Assembly: GCA_036417435.1 (NCBI GenBank)
Contig: CM070899.1
Span: 71,430,501 to 71,494,500, forward strand
DNA length: 64,000 bases
Reading direction: 5' to 3'
Source: Inia geoffrensis
Lineage: Eukaryota > Chordata > Mammalia > Artiodactyla > Iniidae
The notes under the pieces are model-generated. The model searched no databases and had not been told where the DNA came from. It worked only from the letters and a program-made list of their open reading frames with translations. Numbering within the stretch: position 1 is the stretch's first letter; the number at the start of each line of letters is the position of its first letter. Positions 48,020 through 60,215 of the stretch are shown here, in pieces. The position numbers and the translations under genes were made by a program.

Positions 48020-50015
48020 AGCTCTAACCTCATTCAATCTTTTGCCAAAATATGTTGCAAATAATGATCTCTTCAAATGAAAGACAGGATATAGTCTCAG
48101 GGAGGAGATGATTGGTAATCTTCCACCACACAAAGAGCAATGTTATCAACACAGTCATTTCTAAAAAGGAAAAATGATATAAAATCCTATGTGTTTGAAT
48201 GAGGATCTGTGTCTTAATTGGCATTTGAAGCAAATTATGCAAGTAGGATAATCATGATGAGGCATATTTTAGTGAAAGAACAAATATAAACTAAGGGAAT
48301 TTTAAATTAAATGTCAGAAATTATTTTATAGCAAGTATATTAAATATTATAACTACTTAATAATTGAATGCAGTATTAACTTCTTAGAAAAATTGTGGAA
48401 GTATTCTTAATAACCCTAGGATTGTAAATATGTCAAGAAACTGACAAGAGATATTTGTCAAATGGAGCATAGTTTCCTGATACAAGAGGACAGTCTGCAT
48501 GGTTGGTGTATCTTTTCCATTAGCCACTGCTCTGGCTCTATAATTAATAAATGCCTCCTGTTATGTTGCTTACTGATAATATCTGCCACTTCAATAGGCT
48601 TGATTTTAATTTAATGCTATAATAAACATTTATTTTATTTTCTTAAATATAATTGCAACTTTTAAAATGACTTTTTAAAATTTTTGTGTTAATTGTTCCT
48701 TATGTCATAAAACACAGTAAATTTATCTGTTTTACAGGTAAATGATGTGCTTAAATATTTTAATGTTCATATTGTTTTCTGGTTGCTTTTGAAGTCCTCT
48801 CTCCCTATCTGTTGCACTTCTCTAAGAGAATATACCTGTCTCAATCTTGATTTCAATTTCAACTTCCTACAAAGTATATTTTCTTAGCAGAAAGAAAGTT
48901 TATTTGAATGTTTGGTAATTCTCCTATCCATTAACTTAAACAATACAGAAAAAGAGCAGGAGAGTACATTAAGAAAAGGCCTGACATGACATGCATATGT
49001 GTGTGTGTGTGTGTTTAGCCAGCTTCTGTATTAAATGACGATTCCAAAGAGAGCCTTCTCATATGGATGGAACATAAAGCTTATTGCCTTGCATACAGTA
49101 AGGAGCAACCATGTTGTGTCTGCCAGAAGGCATCTTCATTAACCTTTACTATTTTTGCTTTCTGAAAGAATAATCTTGTTTATCATGGCATAGACTTTCC
49201 TTATTTTTATATCCTTTCTTTTCCATCTCAGATTCCTTTGACCATCAATAACATGCTTCTAATCTGTTACCTTTTGTTGTCATTTAGAATACAGCTGATA
49301 AAAACCCAACAGTATAGCAACATAAGTATATGAATCTGTTGATTATGCACCAACAGTGAATGAACTACTGGGAAAATTACACAATAGGTCAAACTGGTTC
49401 CATCCTAAATCTGTGATAAGTGTAGGACTCTCTTTCCATCTTATGGATTGTTTATTCATAGTGCTTACAATGAATAAGTATCTAGTAATAAAAGGCATAT
49501 GAAATTATTTGCCAAATCAATGAATAAACCAAAGTGTGAATAAATCCATACCCTATCTGTACTCTCTTAACAATATCAGTGAAACATGCAATTTTTCAAA
49601 GTCCTTTCCCTTCTCACTCTTTCAGGCAGCTTGGTCTACATCCATGGTTTAACTAAACCTACACACCAGTGACAGATATCTCCAAAACACACCTCTGAGC
49701 TCCAATCCTGTAAATCTAGTACATGACATTTTCACTTGCATATATTAAAAATACTTCCAACTTAATGTTGGAGCAATAGCCCTCTCCCTGTTTTTTTCCA
49801 GTCTAGTTCTTTTCTAGGGTTTCCTGTTTCAGTGAATGTATGCTTATCCAACTCAGAAACCTCAGGGTCACTCTTGAAAACTTTCTATCCCTCCTCTTTC
49901 ACTATCATTTCCATCACTAATTCCTGTCTGTTTTAACCACCTAAAGTTTTCCAAATTCAAATTCTTCATTCCATCTCCATTGCTACCACATTGCTCTAAG
50001 CTACCTTTTATTAAA
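48020..50015. other. Unassigned intergenic DNA
   Basis: AT-rich, with no element I can name with confidence. 49780-50000 ('actcagaaacctcagggtca' and following C/T-rich words) looks like a common old mammalian repeat, but I cannot assign it. A short (GT)n lies near 49000. Confidence 0.5.
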
Positions 50016-50019
50016 AATG

Positions 50020-50545
50020 TATTTAAGTTTAATTTACATAGTATGTTGGGGGTAGGGTAGGGGGGTCGCTGTATCAATAAGAAAATTTTCCATCGCTCTA
50101 AAAAGATCCTTCATGGATCTTAGTGTTCAATTCCCCACCCCATCCCCTAGGCAATGACCAATCTGATTTCTATAGGTTAGTTAGTTTGTTCTAGAACTTC
50201 ACATGAATGGAATCATAGAGCATGTACTCTTTTTTTTGGTTTGGCTTCTTTTTTCAGCAAAATGTTTTTGACATTCTTCCATGTAATGTATATCACTGCT
50301 GTGTTCTTGTATTTCACAGTAATTGTTCATTATATGAATATATGAAAGTATATTAATCCACTTGAGTTTGTTGGGTTTTGAGGTTATTTAAAATCTTATC
50401 TATTATAAATAAAGCTGTTATGAATGTCTGCATATAGATTGCTTTCTAGACATATGATTTAATTTTTCTTTGGTAAATATGTAGGAGTGGTTATTTTATA
50501 TGTTAAGCTTATGTTTAATTTTATAAGAAACTGCCAACCTGATTT
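50020..50545 (-). mobile_element. Old L1 3' UTR, antisense
   Basis: 'gcaatgaccaatctgatttc', 'cacatgaatggaatcataga' and 'ttttgacattcttccatgta' are antisense L1 3' end words typical of ancient L1M copies. It ends near 'aagaaactgccaacctgatt'. Confidence 0.8.
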
Positions 50546-52650
50546 CAGTTTTGGCTCATGAAGAAATACCTGCCAAGGGAGTGGTTGCCCTGCTTTAAGC
50601 AACTAAAAAAACAGAGGGAAAAAAAAAATGAAAAAATGGTTTTCAGACATTGCACAACAGGCAGTACAGGGCTGTGATTCCTGAGAGAAAAGAAACAAAT
50701 GAGATGAGCCCAACAACTGTGCTATCTTACTGTTATTGGAATAGTCTCCAGGTCTCAGTGCAGGAAATGAACTCAAACTCTGACTCTTGCTGAGTTGGAG
50801 GCAAAGTTCAGAGTTTAAGGAAACTGAGATGACTACAATCTGGAGGGCAGAGCAGCACAGAGCAGGGTCTACTAAGAGATGCGAAAGAGTCTCTTTGAGT
50901 CTTTGATTGCATTCAATTTGTATATATGTGGAGCAAAATTCCACAAAGCTAAGGAATGAACTAAAGAAAAATAAGTCAAACAATTCCCAGAACCCATAGC
51001 AGCCATCTTGAAAAGACCTTCTACTCTTCAGGATAATGAGTAGTTTCCTCAGAAGAGTCTTGCCCTAGAATAAAGCCTTCTCTGTACCTGTCCTAGAAAT
51101 GCGAGAAAGCAAACTCCAAATGGACCAAGCTATTTTGTGAAAATTTAACTCTTGCGAGAACAAAGTCTTATGCTTTTCAAGATGGTACAGCTGATAACTA
51201 ATGAATGAAAGAATATTGAAACAATTCTGTATTTTTTTCTCTACCATAAGAAAGGAGATATGATACACAAATTAAGCCAATGAGAAATTACACAAATGGA
51301 ATCCCTAGAAGTCAGAATGAATAACGGCCCTTTTGATATCACAGGGCATTAAACACACACACACACACACACACACACACCAGACTGGAATTATTTAGCA
51401 AAGAAGACTCTAAGAATCTCAAATGGAGGAGTTATACATCCCTTGCTTACACCAAAGGAGCTGTTATTTCCTGCCAAATTAACTGACATTGAGGAAAATG
51501 AGTTATTTGAAGAACTTCAGCAGTTTTGATCATAAATTGTTATTCAACTGACTTAAATCTATCAGTGCTAGTCATACTTTCAAGGATAAACTCTCCACAA
51601 TGCATGGCTTGTAAAAATTCTATTGACAGACTTATTGTGATTTGGTTCAAGTTGGGTCAAGAACTTTCCAAATATGTGTGACAAAGGAACTATAAAGTCA
51701 ACAATTCAAGAAACTTAGGTACAAATTATTTTTAAAAAGTTGATGGAGAGCATAACAATAAGAAAATTTTGTGAAATTTAGTTTTTTCCTTAAAGTTTGC
51801 CTCTTGATTTATTTTATGAAGATAGTGCATTGAAGTTTACATTAGAAGTGTGGAGAACTTGAATCTGAAAAGAGAATAAAAAGAAAAAGTTTTGAAGATT
51901 GACAGAAACAAATTCAAGGATTTGCAACTATTTTTTGTCCATGAGTATTAAAATTCTTCTCCTTCTAATTAAATATTTCATTTATTCAACAAGGTATATT
52001 ACATAAAAATGATAATGTATATATTATACTTATATGTCTTTTTAATCAAAATTTAATTTGATTTGAAAATGACATTTCCTCCACTTCAGAATTCAGATCT
52101 TTTATTTTCTAAACTTAATATGCCAGTCAGATAACTTCTTGTAAAGGACAATTATTTGTTTCCATCTACTTTTTATTTTAAAACTTTTAATTCACTTTCT
52201 ATATAGCACCTCCACAACTCTGAAGTAGCAGAAAATTTAAAGTTAGTTCTCCTTAGAGAGAATATTAGGCACAGGTTTCTAACTTCACAGACAGCAAGCT
52301 CCTAACTAAACCAATATTTTAATTCACAATTAAGAGAGTGTACTGCGTTTCAGAAAGGTATGCTGAATCAGTTCTCTAGACTATAATATTTAGCTGTTTC
52401 TCCTGTGCATTTGTAACACATTCCTGGAAGCAATTCCAAGATGAAAGCTCTAAATAAGTCCGTGAAAAAGTTATTTGATGAAGTTTATGGAAAACTCTTC
52501 CTCCAACTACCAAATTAGATCTAGGCTGCATAATTAGAGCTTCATAACTCAAAAGTTAAATGTGGATGATAAATTTGTGCATGTATCCCTATGCACATGG
52601 GTATCTCTGGGTATACATAGCTATTTGAAGCAGAAAAGGAAAGAGGATCT
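50546..52650. other. Unassigned intergenic DNA with a (CA)n tract
   Basis: No recognised element. The 126-codon minus-strand frame at 50603-50983 is Leu/Ser/Phe-rich with no family motif and no supporting signals. (CA)n runs at about 51352-51380. Confidence 0.5.
51352..51380. repeat. (CA)n microsatellite
   Basis: About 14 uninterrupted CA units. Confidence 0.97.
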
Positions 52651-52659
52651 CCAAAAATA

Positions 52660-52890
52660 ATAATATTTAATATTTATTCAGTGGCTACCATATGTTAGGT
52701 ACTGTGAGATGCTCCATATCTATTGTATCATTTAATCTTTCTACAACACTTAGGTATTACTATTATCCTTATTTTACATATAAGGGAACTGAGTTAAAAT
52801 AAATTAAATAATGACCAACACCTCCCACACCATGGAGTAAGAGAATCAAACGCAGGTAACCTAACTTCAGAGTCCATTTGCTTAGCTCTT
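52660..52890 (-). repeat. MIR, antisense
   Basis: 'tatttattcagtggctacca', 'catttaatctttctacaaca', 'ttatcctta..acatataagg' and 'aatcaaacgcaggtaacct' follow the antisense MIR consensus over most of its length. Confidence 0.8.
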
Positions 52891-53725
52891 CTTTTATTGC
52901 ATTTCAAAACTGCAGATGAATTTTTTTTTTTAATTAATAGTTTCTCAGCACTATTTTCTCTCACTTCTCCTACTTAGTAGGAAGGAAGGTAAATACTCCT
53001 CTGTACATAATTTTGCATAAAATTGAAACTTAAAGATACTACTATATATGAGGCAGATAAATCTTTTTTATTATTATTATGGAAAATAATTATTCAGATA
53101 ACAAATGTAAAGGTGGAAAAATTCTATATCTCTATGCCTGTATCTATATCTACATCTACATGTCAAGGAATATCAAGCTAGAACACAAAAAGATATTTTG
53201 AAATAGATCATTTTAATAAAATAGCAAGGATAATAATATTTACAACACTAAATGTGCATCCCCATTTAGCCCAGAAAAGTTCTACTTCAAAATTAATAGC
53301 CTTACTCCATAGAAAACATTTCCTCCTTTGTGCAAATTGAAACAACCTGGGGAACTGGGAAACTCAACAGTTATTTAACTCAATGGCTTACATTTGTTGG
53401 GGAAAAGAAAGGACAAAAACACAAAGACTTTTGAGATATGCTTTCCTTGTACACCAGCTTCCACAGGATTTGGATTTTAAATAAAGTTTCCTTTATTAAC
53501 AAAAGGAAGCCAAAGAATCAGCTATACTCCATGAACAATGGAACGTGGAAGTCTAAGCAATGCTAGATACGAGATCATAAAAAAGTGAGACATCTCCAAG
53601 GTGCACTTCTTTTAAGTTTAAAGAGAAAAGATGAAACTAGCTCACCTGCAAATTGTGTTCTAGTTTATGATAATGTTTCAAAAATGCTATGCAATTTCTT
53701 TCTCATATTATTAGAATGATTTTAG
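52891..53725. other. Unassigned AT-rich DNA
   Basis: Nothing recognised. Confidence 0.5.
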
Positions 53726-53729
53726 TAGT

Positions 53730-53820
53730 GAGCCACTGAGGTCAATGATGTTAATGACTTCTTCCAGTTTACACAGCTAGAATTAATTGCCAAAGCAGAG
53801 ATCAGAATCTAAGTGCTTTT
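53730..53820 (-). repeat. MIR-like fragment, antisense
   Basis: 'acttcttccagtttacacag' and 'ccaaagcagagatcagaatc' resemble the antisense 5' part of MIR. Confidence 0.5.
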
Positions 53821-54236
53821 TCTTACAGAACAAACAGGACTAGATCCTCACCGAGGACATGTCACAGAGCACGTCAAACATTCCAATATAAAAAGATACC
53901 ATGGCTATTTTTCCTATAGAGCACAAAAGTTCTTCAAAAATATTCTAATCCAAAAACCAGTTAAATGTTGAATGTTGTCAATATCTAATACTATATCAAG
54001 TTCTATGGGAAAGTAAAACAAACAAAAACAATGATTGAAAAATTGCGATTTTATATTTATACACACACACACACACACACCAATTAGTATACTTTTACAA
54101 TTACATAACTACTTCCATGTGCTGTTTACATTTATTACACTTCTCCAATGATTGACTTTTTTCTTTTCTTTAGGACACCAAGAAACTGAACTGGGACTAT
54201 TACTTCAGGGCCACTATTACAATTACACAATACCTC
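53821..54236. other. Unassigned interval with (CA)n
   Basis: Nothing recognised except a (CA)n of about 10 units at 54060-54080. Confidence 0.5.
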
Positions 54237-54249
54237 TTACAGAATTTTT

Positions 54250-54464
54250 TTTTTTTTTTTTTTTTTTTGCGGTACGCGGGCCTCTCACTGTTGTGGTCTC
54301 TCCCGTTGCGGAGCACAGGCTCCGGATGCACAGGCTCAGCGGCCATGGCTCACGAGCCCAGCCGCTCCGCGGCACGTGGGATCCTCCCCGACCGGGGCAC
54401 GAACCCGTATCCCCTGCATCGGCAGGCGGACTCTCAACCACTGCGCCACCAGGGAAGCCCCCTG
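54250..54464 (-). mobile_element. Short CHR-type SINE, minus strand
   Basis: Poly-T, then a body close to the consensus form that I remember ('gcggtacgcgggcctctcac', 'ccgctccgcggcacgtggga'), ending 'ccaccagggaagccc'. The duplication 'ttacagaattttt' lies at 54237-54249 and 54465-54477. The retained CpGs and good match suggest a younger copy. Frames of about 100 codons across it are SINE artefacts. Confidence 0.97.
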
Positions 54465-54479
54465 TTACAGAATTTTTAT

Positions 54480-55360
54480 AGGAGAGTTTTATTTAAGAAA
54501 CTAATGATCATCATCACTTTTCTTTACTCCAAGTTGGGAATTCTATTTTTAAATTTATACTAAACAACCCCAGTTTTTAAACTGTCATTCATCTGACATA
54601 GAGAATTAAAATATCCTTTCTGTCTCTTTGCTAAACAATTCTGAGACAAAACAGATTTACCCTTCCTTATGCTAAGCAAGGCTGTGAACCAAAATAAATA
54701 GCTCGCTTATTAAGACAAAACTTTGCTGATCAAGGCCCTCTCGAGGACCATCACCACAGCCTGCCTGCAGAGACAAAATATCTTGTCAGAAACCCTACCC
54801 ATCCTACCTGTTCGCCACCCTAAAATCACTGAATCCATGTCCTAAAACACTAGAGACATCCCCCCCTCCCCAACTTTTCCTATTTTCAGACACTGTTAAG
54901 ATATTCTCAAGGTTGGTTCACCCTTTCTGGAGTTAGTCTAATAAATTCAACTTTGCCACATCCACAGGTTTTTATGGTGATCTTTAAGAGAATTGACTAT
55001 CAGCGACATAACTTTCTATCCCCTAGTTACACAGGTTGCTCTTTTTTTTGCACATTATAACTTGTTAGTGTCCCTTGTAAAGTACACAGTGGGGGGAAAA
55101 GATACACAGTATTGCAGGTGCAGCACAAATTCAAAAGAAGCAGATGAATAACAGAACAGAATCAACAACCTTTCTCAATAGTCTCAAAATTATGTTTTAA
55201 AAGTAAACTTTCTAATACTGAAATACATTCTCTAAAATTATAATTTTGAAATATAAATGAACACTGGCTGACTACTAAATGCCTAGTGTAATTTGATTTG
55301 CCTATAATTATAGGAACAAGTTAATTTGTATTGATATAAAAGTATCTTCATACTTTTATA
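54480..55360. other. Unassigned; possible LTR-like piece at 54640-54990
   Basis: 54640-54990 is richer in C than its surroundings and contains 'ctaataaattcaactttgcc' (AATAAA) followed by a short T-rich end, a layout seen in LTRs. I found no terminal TG/CA pair or duplication and cannot name a family. The rest is AT-rich DNA. Confidence 0.35.
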
Positions 55361-55445
55361 TACATATAATATATATATGTATATTATATATATTATATAT
55401 ATATATAATATAAAAAAATATAAATTATTTTATATACATATAATA
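55355..55445. repeat. AT-rich palindromic tract
   Basis: Runs of 'atatatatgtatattatata' and similar words, self-complementary over most of their length. Confidence 0.9.
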
Positions 55446-55795
55446 AATGTCTCCATAATCAAAGAAGAAAATGAAAATAAAATAATAGCAAATAAAATAA
55501 AAAGATGTATCTTAAGAGAAGAAATGGATTCACTAGCTCTCAGAAATGCTGTCAATAAATTATATATTGGTTTTTCATTTTATTACATTTTCTATGAAAA
55601 GAATCTATCTTTACCACTATCTGATATATGCCTTGACTAAAGTGGATGCTCTGTTTTATGGATTCCAAGAGCTTCTGTTCAGCTAGAAGATATGCCAAAG
55701 TTTTAAACATTTTTATTGTATTAAGATTCATCACCTCTGACCCCTTTGAATCAGTTTGTAGCGTACTGAAAGAACAAATGATACTTGGCAAATTT
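55446..55795. other. Unassigned AT-rich DNA, possible L1 scrap
   Basis: 'gcttctgttcagctagaaga' near 55671 and 'gattccaagag' resemble antisense L1 ORF2, but the match is short. No gene. Confidence 0.35.
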
Positions 55796-55810
55796 TTCTT
55801 CCATTATTAT

Positions 55811-56025
55811 GTTTTTTTATTTTATTTTTTTTCAGTACGCGGGCCTCTCTCACTGTTGTGGCCTCTCCCATTGCGGAGCACAGGCTCCGGACGTGCAGGC
55901 TCAGCGGCCATGGCTCACGGGCCCAGCCGCTCCGCGGCATGTGGGATCTTCCCAGACTGGGGCACGAACCCGTGTCCCCTGCATCGGCAGGTGGACTCTC
56001 AACCACTGCACCACCAGGGAAGCCC
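55811..56025 (-). mobile_element. Short CHR-type SINE, minus strand
   Basis: A T-rich tail (with interruptions), then the body ending 'ccaccagggaagccc'. The perfect 15-bp duplication 'ttcttccattattat' lies at 55796-55810 and 56026-56040. Confidence 0.97.
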
Positions 56026-56040
56026 TTCTTCCATTATTAT

Positions 56041-56425
56041 CCTAAAATGTTATTTGCTTGAAATACTATCCAGTAAATCATTTTTTTCTGAGATGTTTTG
56101 AAAGTTATCTCTATGTATTCAATATATAGTAAACTATGAGTTATGATTCAGTTCATAGCCTTAGTTTTAGTTAAATATACATTTATTGGGTGCCTATTTT
56201 GTTCCAGGAATAGTACTAGGTTCTAGGATATAAATATGTAATTAAAAAAAAATAGGTAAGACATTTATTTAATTCAGAATTCAAAAGGCATACCAAGGTA
56301 CAACATAAAATGACCCTCCCAAAACATTGCTCTCTACAGGAGAAGCCAATATTTGCAGTTTCTCATGTGTTAACAGAGACAATAGCTGCATATGCAAATC
56401 AAACACATACATGTTTCATATTACA
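56041..56425. other. Unassigned interval, small MIR-like piece
   Basis: 56175-56240 ('acatttattgggtgcctatt', 'ttccaggaatagtactaggt') resembles the antisense MIR core; the rest is unassigned. Confidence 0.4.
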
Positions 56426-57154
56426 CTCTCTCATTTTAAAAGTAAATGTATTGTGGTATAACTTACAAACAATATAATCACCCAGTTAAATATAAACTTT
56501 AATGAAATATGACAAACATACACACAGTGAATATGCTACCAAAATCAATATATAGAATATTTCCACCATCACCAAAAGTTCATTTGTGCTATTTTGCAAT
56601 CAGCACCCACACCCTCTTGTTATACCAAAAAACCACTGGTTTTTTTTCTGCCATGATAAGCTTTTCCATTTCTAGAATTTGATGTGAATGGAATCATACT
56701 GTATATATACTGTTTGTACCTGATTTTTACTCCCTTCATAATATTTCTGAGTTTTATCCACATAGTTTTTATGCATTGGTAGTTTATTCCTTTTTATCGC
56801 TAACTATATCATATTTATATAGCATATTTTATCTGTTCAACTATTGGTACAAATTCACATTATTTCTAGTTTTTGTCTCATAAGTGTAAAGCTGCTATGA
56901 GCATTCACATGTAAGTTTCTCTTGTCCACATGTTTTTATCTTCCTTGAATAAATTTTTAGGAATGGAATTTCTAACTCATAGAGTAAGTATAATAAACTC
57001 TATAAGAAATTGCCAAACATTTTGCAAAGTGGCCATATTATTTAAATTCACACAATGACTGAAGCTAAAGTTATACAGTCTCCCCATCGCCTGGTATTGT
57101 TCAGATTTTTAAAGGCTTTCTAGTGGTTATTTATTGGTATCTCATTGTAATATT

Positions 57155-57513
57155 CCTTTTTTTAGGGAAACAAGGATTTTCTTTTCTTTTTTTAATTTAT
57201 TTTATTTTCATTTTATTTTTGGCTGCACTGGGTCTTCATTATTGCATGCGGGCTATCTCTAGTTGCAGCGAGTGGGCTTCCCATTGCGGTGGCTTCTCTT
57301 TGTTATGGGGCACAGGCTCTAGGTGTGCAGGCTCAGTAGTTGTGGCTCACAGGCTCTACAGCACAGGCTCAGTAGTTGTGGTGCGTGGTCTTAGTTGCTC
57401 CACAGTGGTCTCAGTTGCTCCACGGCATGTGGGGTCTTCCCAGACCAGGGCTGGAACCTGTGCCCCCTGCACTGGCAGGAGGATTCTTAAACACTGTACC
57501 ACCAGGGAAGCAC
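57155..57513 (-). mobile_element. Long CHR-type SINE, minus strand
   Basis: Reads 'ttggctgcactgggtcttca' after a T-rich tail and ends 'ccaccagggaagcac'. The duplication 'tctcattgtaatatt' (57140-57154) and 'tctcattgtagtatt' (57514-57528) flanks it. Between the left duplication and the regular AAAT-type tail lie about 30 extra bases ('agggaaacaaggattttc'), so the inserted RNA may have carried a short 3' extension. Confidence 0.94.
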
Positions 57514-57711
57514 TCTCATTGTAGTATTAATTTGCATTTCCTTAACTAATGATGTTCAATATCTTTTTCACGTTCTAGCTGGCCATTTATTTTGTTTTGT
57601 TTTGTCTTTAATGAAGTATCTGTCCAAATTTTTTGCCTCTTTTCAGGATTCCTTTTCTTATTGAGTTGTTACAGTTCTTTATTCTGGATATAAATCCTCT
57701 GTCATCTGTAT

Positions 57712-58092
57712 TAGTCACCTCAGGCTGTTACAACAAAATACCACAGACTGCGTGGTTTACACTACAGAATTCTATTTCCTCACAGTTATGGAGTCTGGGA
57801 AGTCTAAGATCAAGGTACTGGCTGATTGGATGCCTAGTGACAGCTCACTTCCTGGCTTGCAGATGACTGCTTTCTTGCTGTGTCTTCATATGGTGGAGAG
57901 AGGAAAGTAAGTTTTCTGTGTCTCTTCTTATAAAGATACTAATCCTATTGGATCAAGGCCTAAAGCCTATGACTTCACTTAACCATAACTACCTCCTTAT
58001 AGATCCTGTCTCCAAATATAGTCATATTGAGAGTTAAGGATTCAAGATATGAATTTGGGGGGGGTGGGGGATACAGTTCACTCCATAGCAGT
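57712..58092 (-). mobile_element. MLT1-like (MaLR) LTR, antisense
   Basis: 'ttagtcacctcaggctgtta', 'aacaaaataccacagactg', 'ctcacagttatggagtctgg' and the end 'gttcactccatagca' follow the complement of the MLT1 LTR consensus over nearly its full length (about 380 bp). L1 sequence continues on both sides, so it is a solo LTR inserted into the L1. A target duplication was not confirmed. Confidence 0.88.
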
Positions 58093-58449
58093 CTATGTAT
58101 GTATTGCAAATATTTTCTCTTAGTAGGTTAGATTTTCATTTTCTTAACTATGCCTTTCAAGATTGTCTATATTTTAATAATGTAAAATTTATCAATTTTT
58201 CTTTTGTGATTTTTGCTTTCTGCATCCTCTAAAAGGAGTGTCTGCCTATCACAAGTTAATAAACATTTTCTATTAATACTTCTGCTTTGAAGGTTTGCAG
58301 TTTTATATATTTACATCTAGCTTAAATATTTAGGTCTGTGATCCATTCCAAATTGAGTTTTGATTATGGTGTGAGATAAGGGTTAAATTTTTGGTTTTGA
58401 TTCCAGATACATACCCAGAAATTCTAGTACCATTTGATGAAAAAACTAT

Positions 58450-58797
58450 TGGGTCAGAGATGCCCGAGGCCACAAGCAGGCTGGATGATTTGCCAAAAAA
58501 ACCTCACAAGACTCAGAAAAGCTGTTATACTCATGGTTATGGTTTATGATAGTGAAAGGGTACAGATTAAAATCAGCAAAGGGAAAAGGCACATGGGGTA
58601 AAGTTCAGGAGAAACGGCACAAGCTTCTAGGTATCTCCTTCCAATGGAGTCATATGGGGATCTGTTAATTCTCCCAACAATGCCACATGACAACACTTTG
58701 TGGTTTTGCTGAACAGGGAAGCTCACTCAAGATTTTACTGAGTCAGTTGCGTAAGCATGCAGCGCCCACCAGGTCTGGGTTTCTCAAAACCTACACA
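58450..58797 (-). mobile_element. Solo LTR, about 348 bp, family uncertain
   Basis: Starts TG ('tgggtcagagatgcccgagg') and ends CA ('...aaacctacaca'). The flanks 'actat' (58445-58449) and 'cctat' (58798-58802) give a 5-bp duplication with one mismatch, and L1 continues on either side. The words 'ggctggatgatttgcc' and 'cacaagactcagaaaagctg' are typical of a mammalian ERV LTR that I associate with the ERVL group (MER21-like), but the name is not certain. Confidence 0.75.
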
Positions 58798-58990
58798 CCT
58801 ATTCTTCCCTTATTGAATTACATGGGCACTTCTGTCAAAAATCAATTGACCACATATATATGTGCTTACTTGTGAACTTTCTATTCTTTTCGATTGATCT
58901 CAATGTATACACTTACATCAATACCAGTCTGCCATAATTACTATAGCTTTATAGTAAATCTTGAAATAAAGTAGTATGATGCTGAAGATT

Positions 58991-59155
58991 CATTAAAAGT
59001 AATAATGGTAACTTAATTCTGTAACCTGGAAGTACTGAATTTGCTTAGGATAGTCAACTGGATTTTTAACTTCTTGCTAGAAAAGGACTGACATAGCAGA
59101 AAAATAATCAGTAGACAAATTAATTCAACTATGCATAGCATCTAACTCAGCGTTA
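58991..59155. other. Short unassigned interval
   Basis: Between the L1 end and the next SINE. Confidence 0.5.
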
Positions 59156-59170
59156 TGAATCCATGTCATT

Positions 59171-59381
59171 TTTTTTTTTTTTTTTTTTTGCGGTACATGG
59201 GTCTCTTACTGTTGTGGCCTCTCCCGTTGCAGAGCACATGCTCCAGACACGCAGGCTCAGTGGCCATGGCTCACGGGCCCAGCCGCTCCGCGGCATGTGG
59301 GATCTTCCCAGACTGGGGCACGAACCCGTGTCCCCTGCATCGGCAGGCAGACTCTCAACCACTGCACCACCAGGGACGCCC
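59171..59381 (-). mobile_element. Short CHR-type SINE, minus strand
   Basis: Poly-T, then the short body ending 'ccaccagggacgcc'. The duplication 'tgaatccatgtcatt' (59156-59170) and 'tgaatccatgccatt' (59382-59396) differs at one base. Confidence 0.97.
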
Positions 59382-59396
59382 TGAATCCATGCCATT

Positions 59397-60213
59397 TAAT
59401 GCCTGTTTTTCTATTCTTTTCTTTTACTTTTAGTCATGCTTCCTATTATTGATCACAGGTATACAAATGACATTAAACGATAATCTAGAAATATCTTTTT
59501 AGTTGAACTTTGTATTATTTTAGCAATTATGCTTTATTTTCTAGAGGATGTAAAAATGATATATTCTTGTTCTTATAAAACAGAAGCTATATATTAAGTA
59601 AACTATTAAATTAGGGAGATACTGATTTATATTTTTAAAACCTGCACCCACTGATTAAGTAGTTTTTTGAATTATTTGAAACTAGGTATTTTCCCATAAA
59701 GGAATAGGACAAAACCGCCTATTACTTCAAACTAATTAGAACTAAATCATTGGTAAACTTGGTAAAATGTTCTTGGAAATGTCAGAACAGAAATGTTGAA
59801 AACACCCAAGAAAATATATTTTGGAAACACTAACTGCTAACCAAAAGAACGCCCAATTCTAAACTATACTTCAGTTGATTTACGAGTTATTATTAATCAT
59901 AGATCCGAATACTGTACCTCCAAAAGTGAATCTCTGTCAATACTTTGTGTGTATGTGTGAGTAGATATAGTGGTACTTAACTGATTTCGTTTTTAATGTG
60001 AGCACACTATATTTTGCTCCATGACACCAATTAAGTTAGTTTTTCTCTGATTCTTCAAAATCGAGTTTTCTTCAAAAACAAGGTGGGGTCAATAATATTT
60101 TCTCATTCCCACGTTGTAGTAGTTTGCAAATACAAAAAGAGAAATGGTTGTTTTTAGAAAAGAACAAATATCCATGGAATGTCTAAAATGATAATTATTA
60201 AGCTTTTTTCATA
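59397..60213. other. Unassigned AT-rich DNA
   Basis: No element or gene recognised. Confidence 0.5.
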
Positions 60214-60215
60214 TA

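Larger units (their letters stand above)
56430..58990 (-). mobile_element. Old L1 3' end, antisense, with three insertions
   Basis: Antisense 3' UTR ('ttgtggtataacttacaaac'), then ORF2-end words ('gtgaatggaatcatactgta', 'tttttaggaatggaatttct', 'ttgttcagatttttaaaggc') and further ORF2 ('attgagttttgattatggtg' near 58353, 'ctgccataattactatagct' near 58930). The copy is split by a long SINE, an MLT1-like LTR and a second LTR, each falling at a different point of the L1. Confidence 0.85.

Noticed and set aside
50603..50983. 126-codon minus-strand frame
   Set aside because: Hydrophobic and Ser-rich, with no motif, splice context or promoter that I could support. Considered chance.
54152..54563. 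Several 70-110 codon frames on both strands
   Set aside because: All lie over a SINE and its poly-T. The same peptide words recur at every short SINE in the window (1.6, 9.8, 31.4, 41.4, 55.9 and 59.2 kb), showing that they are repeat artefacts.
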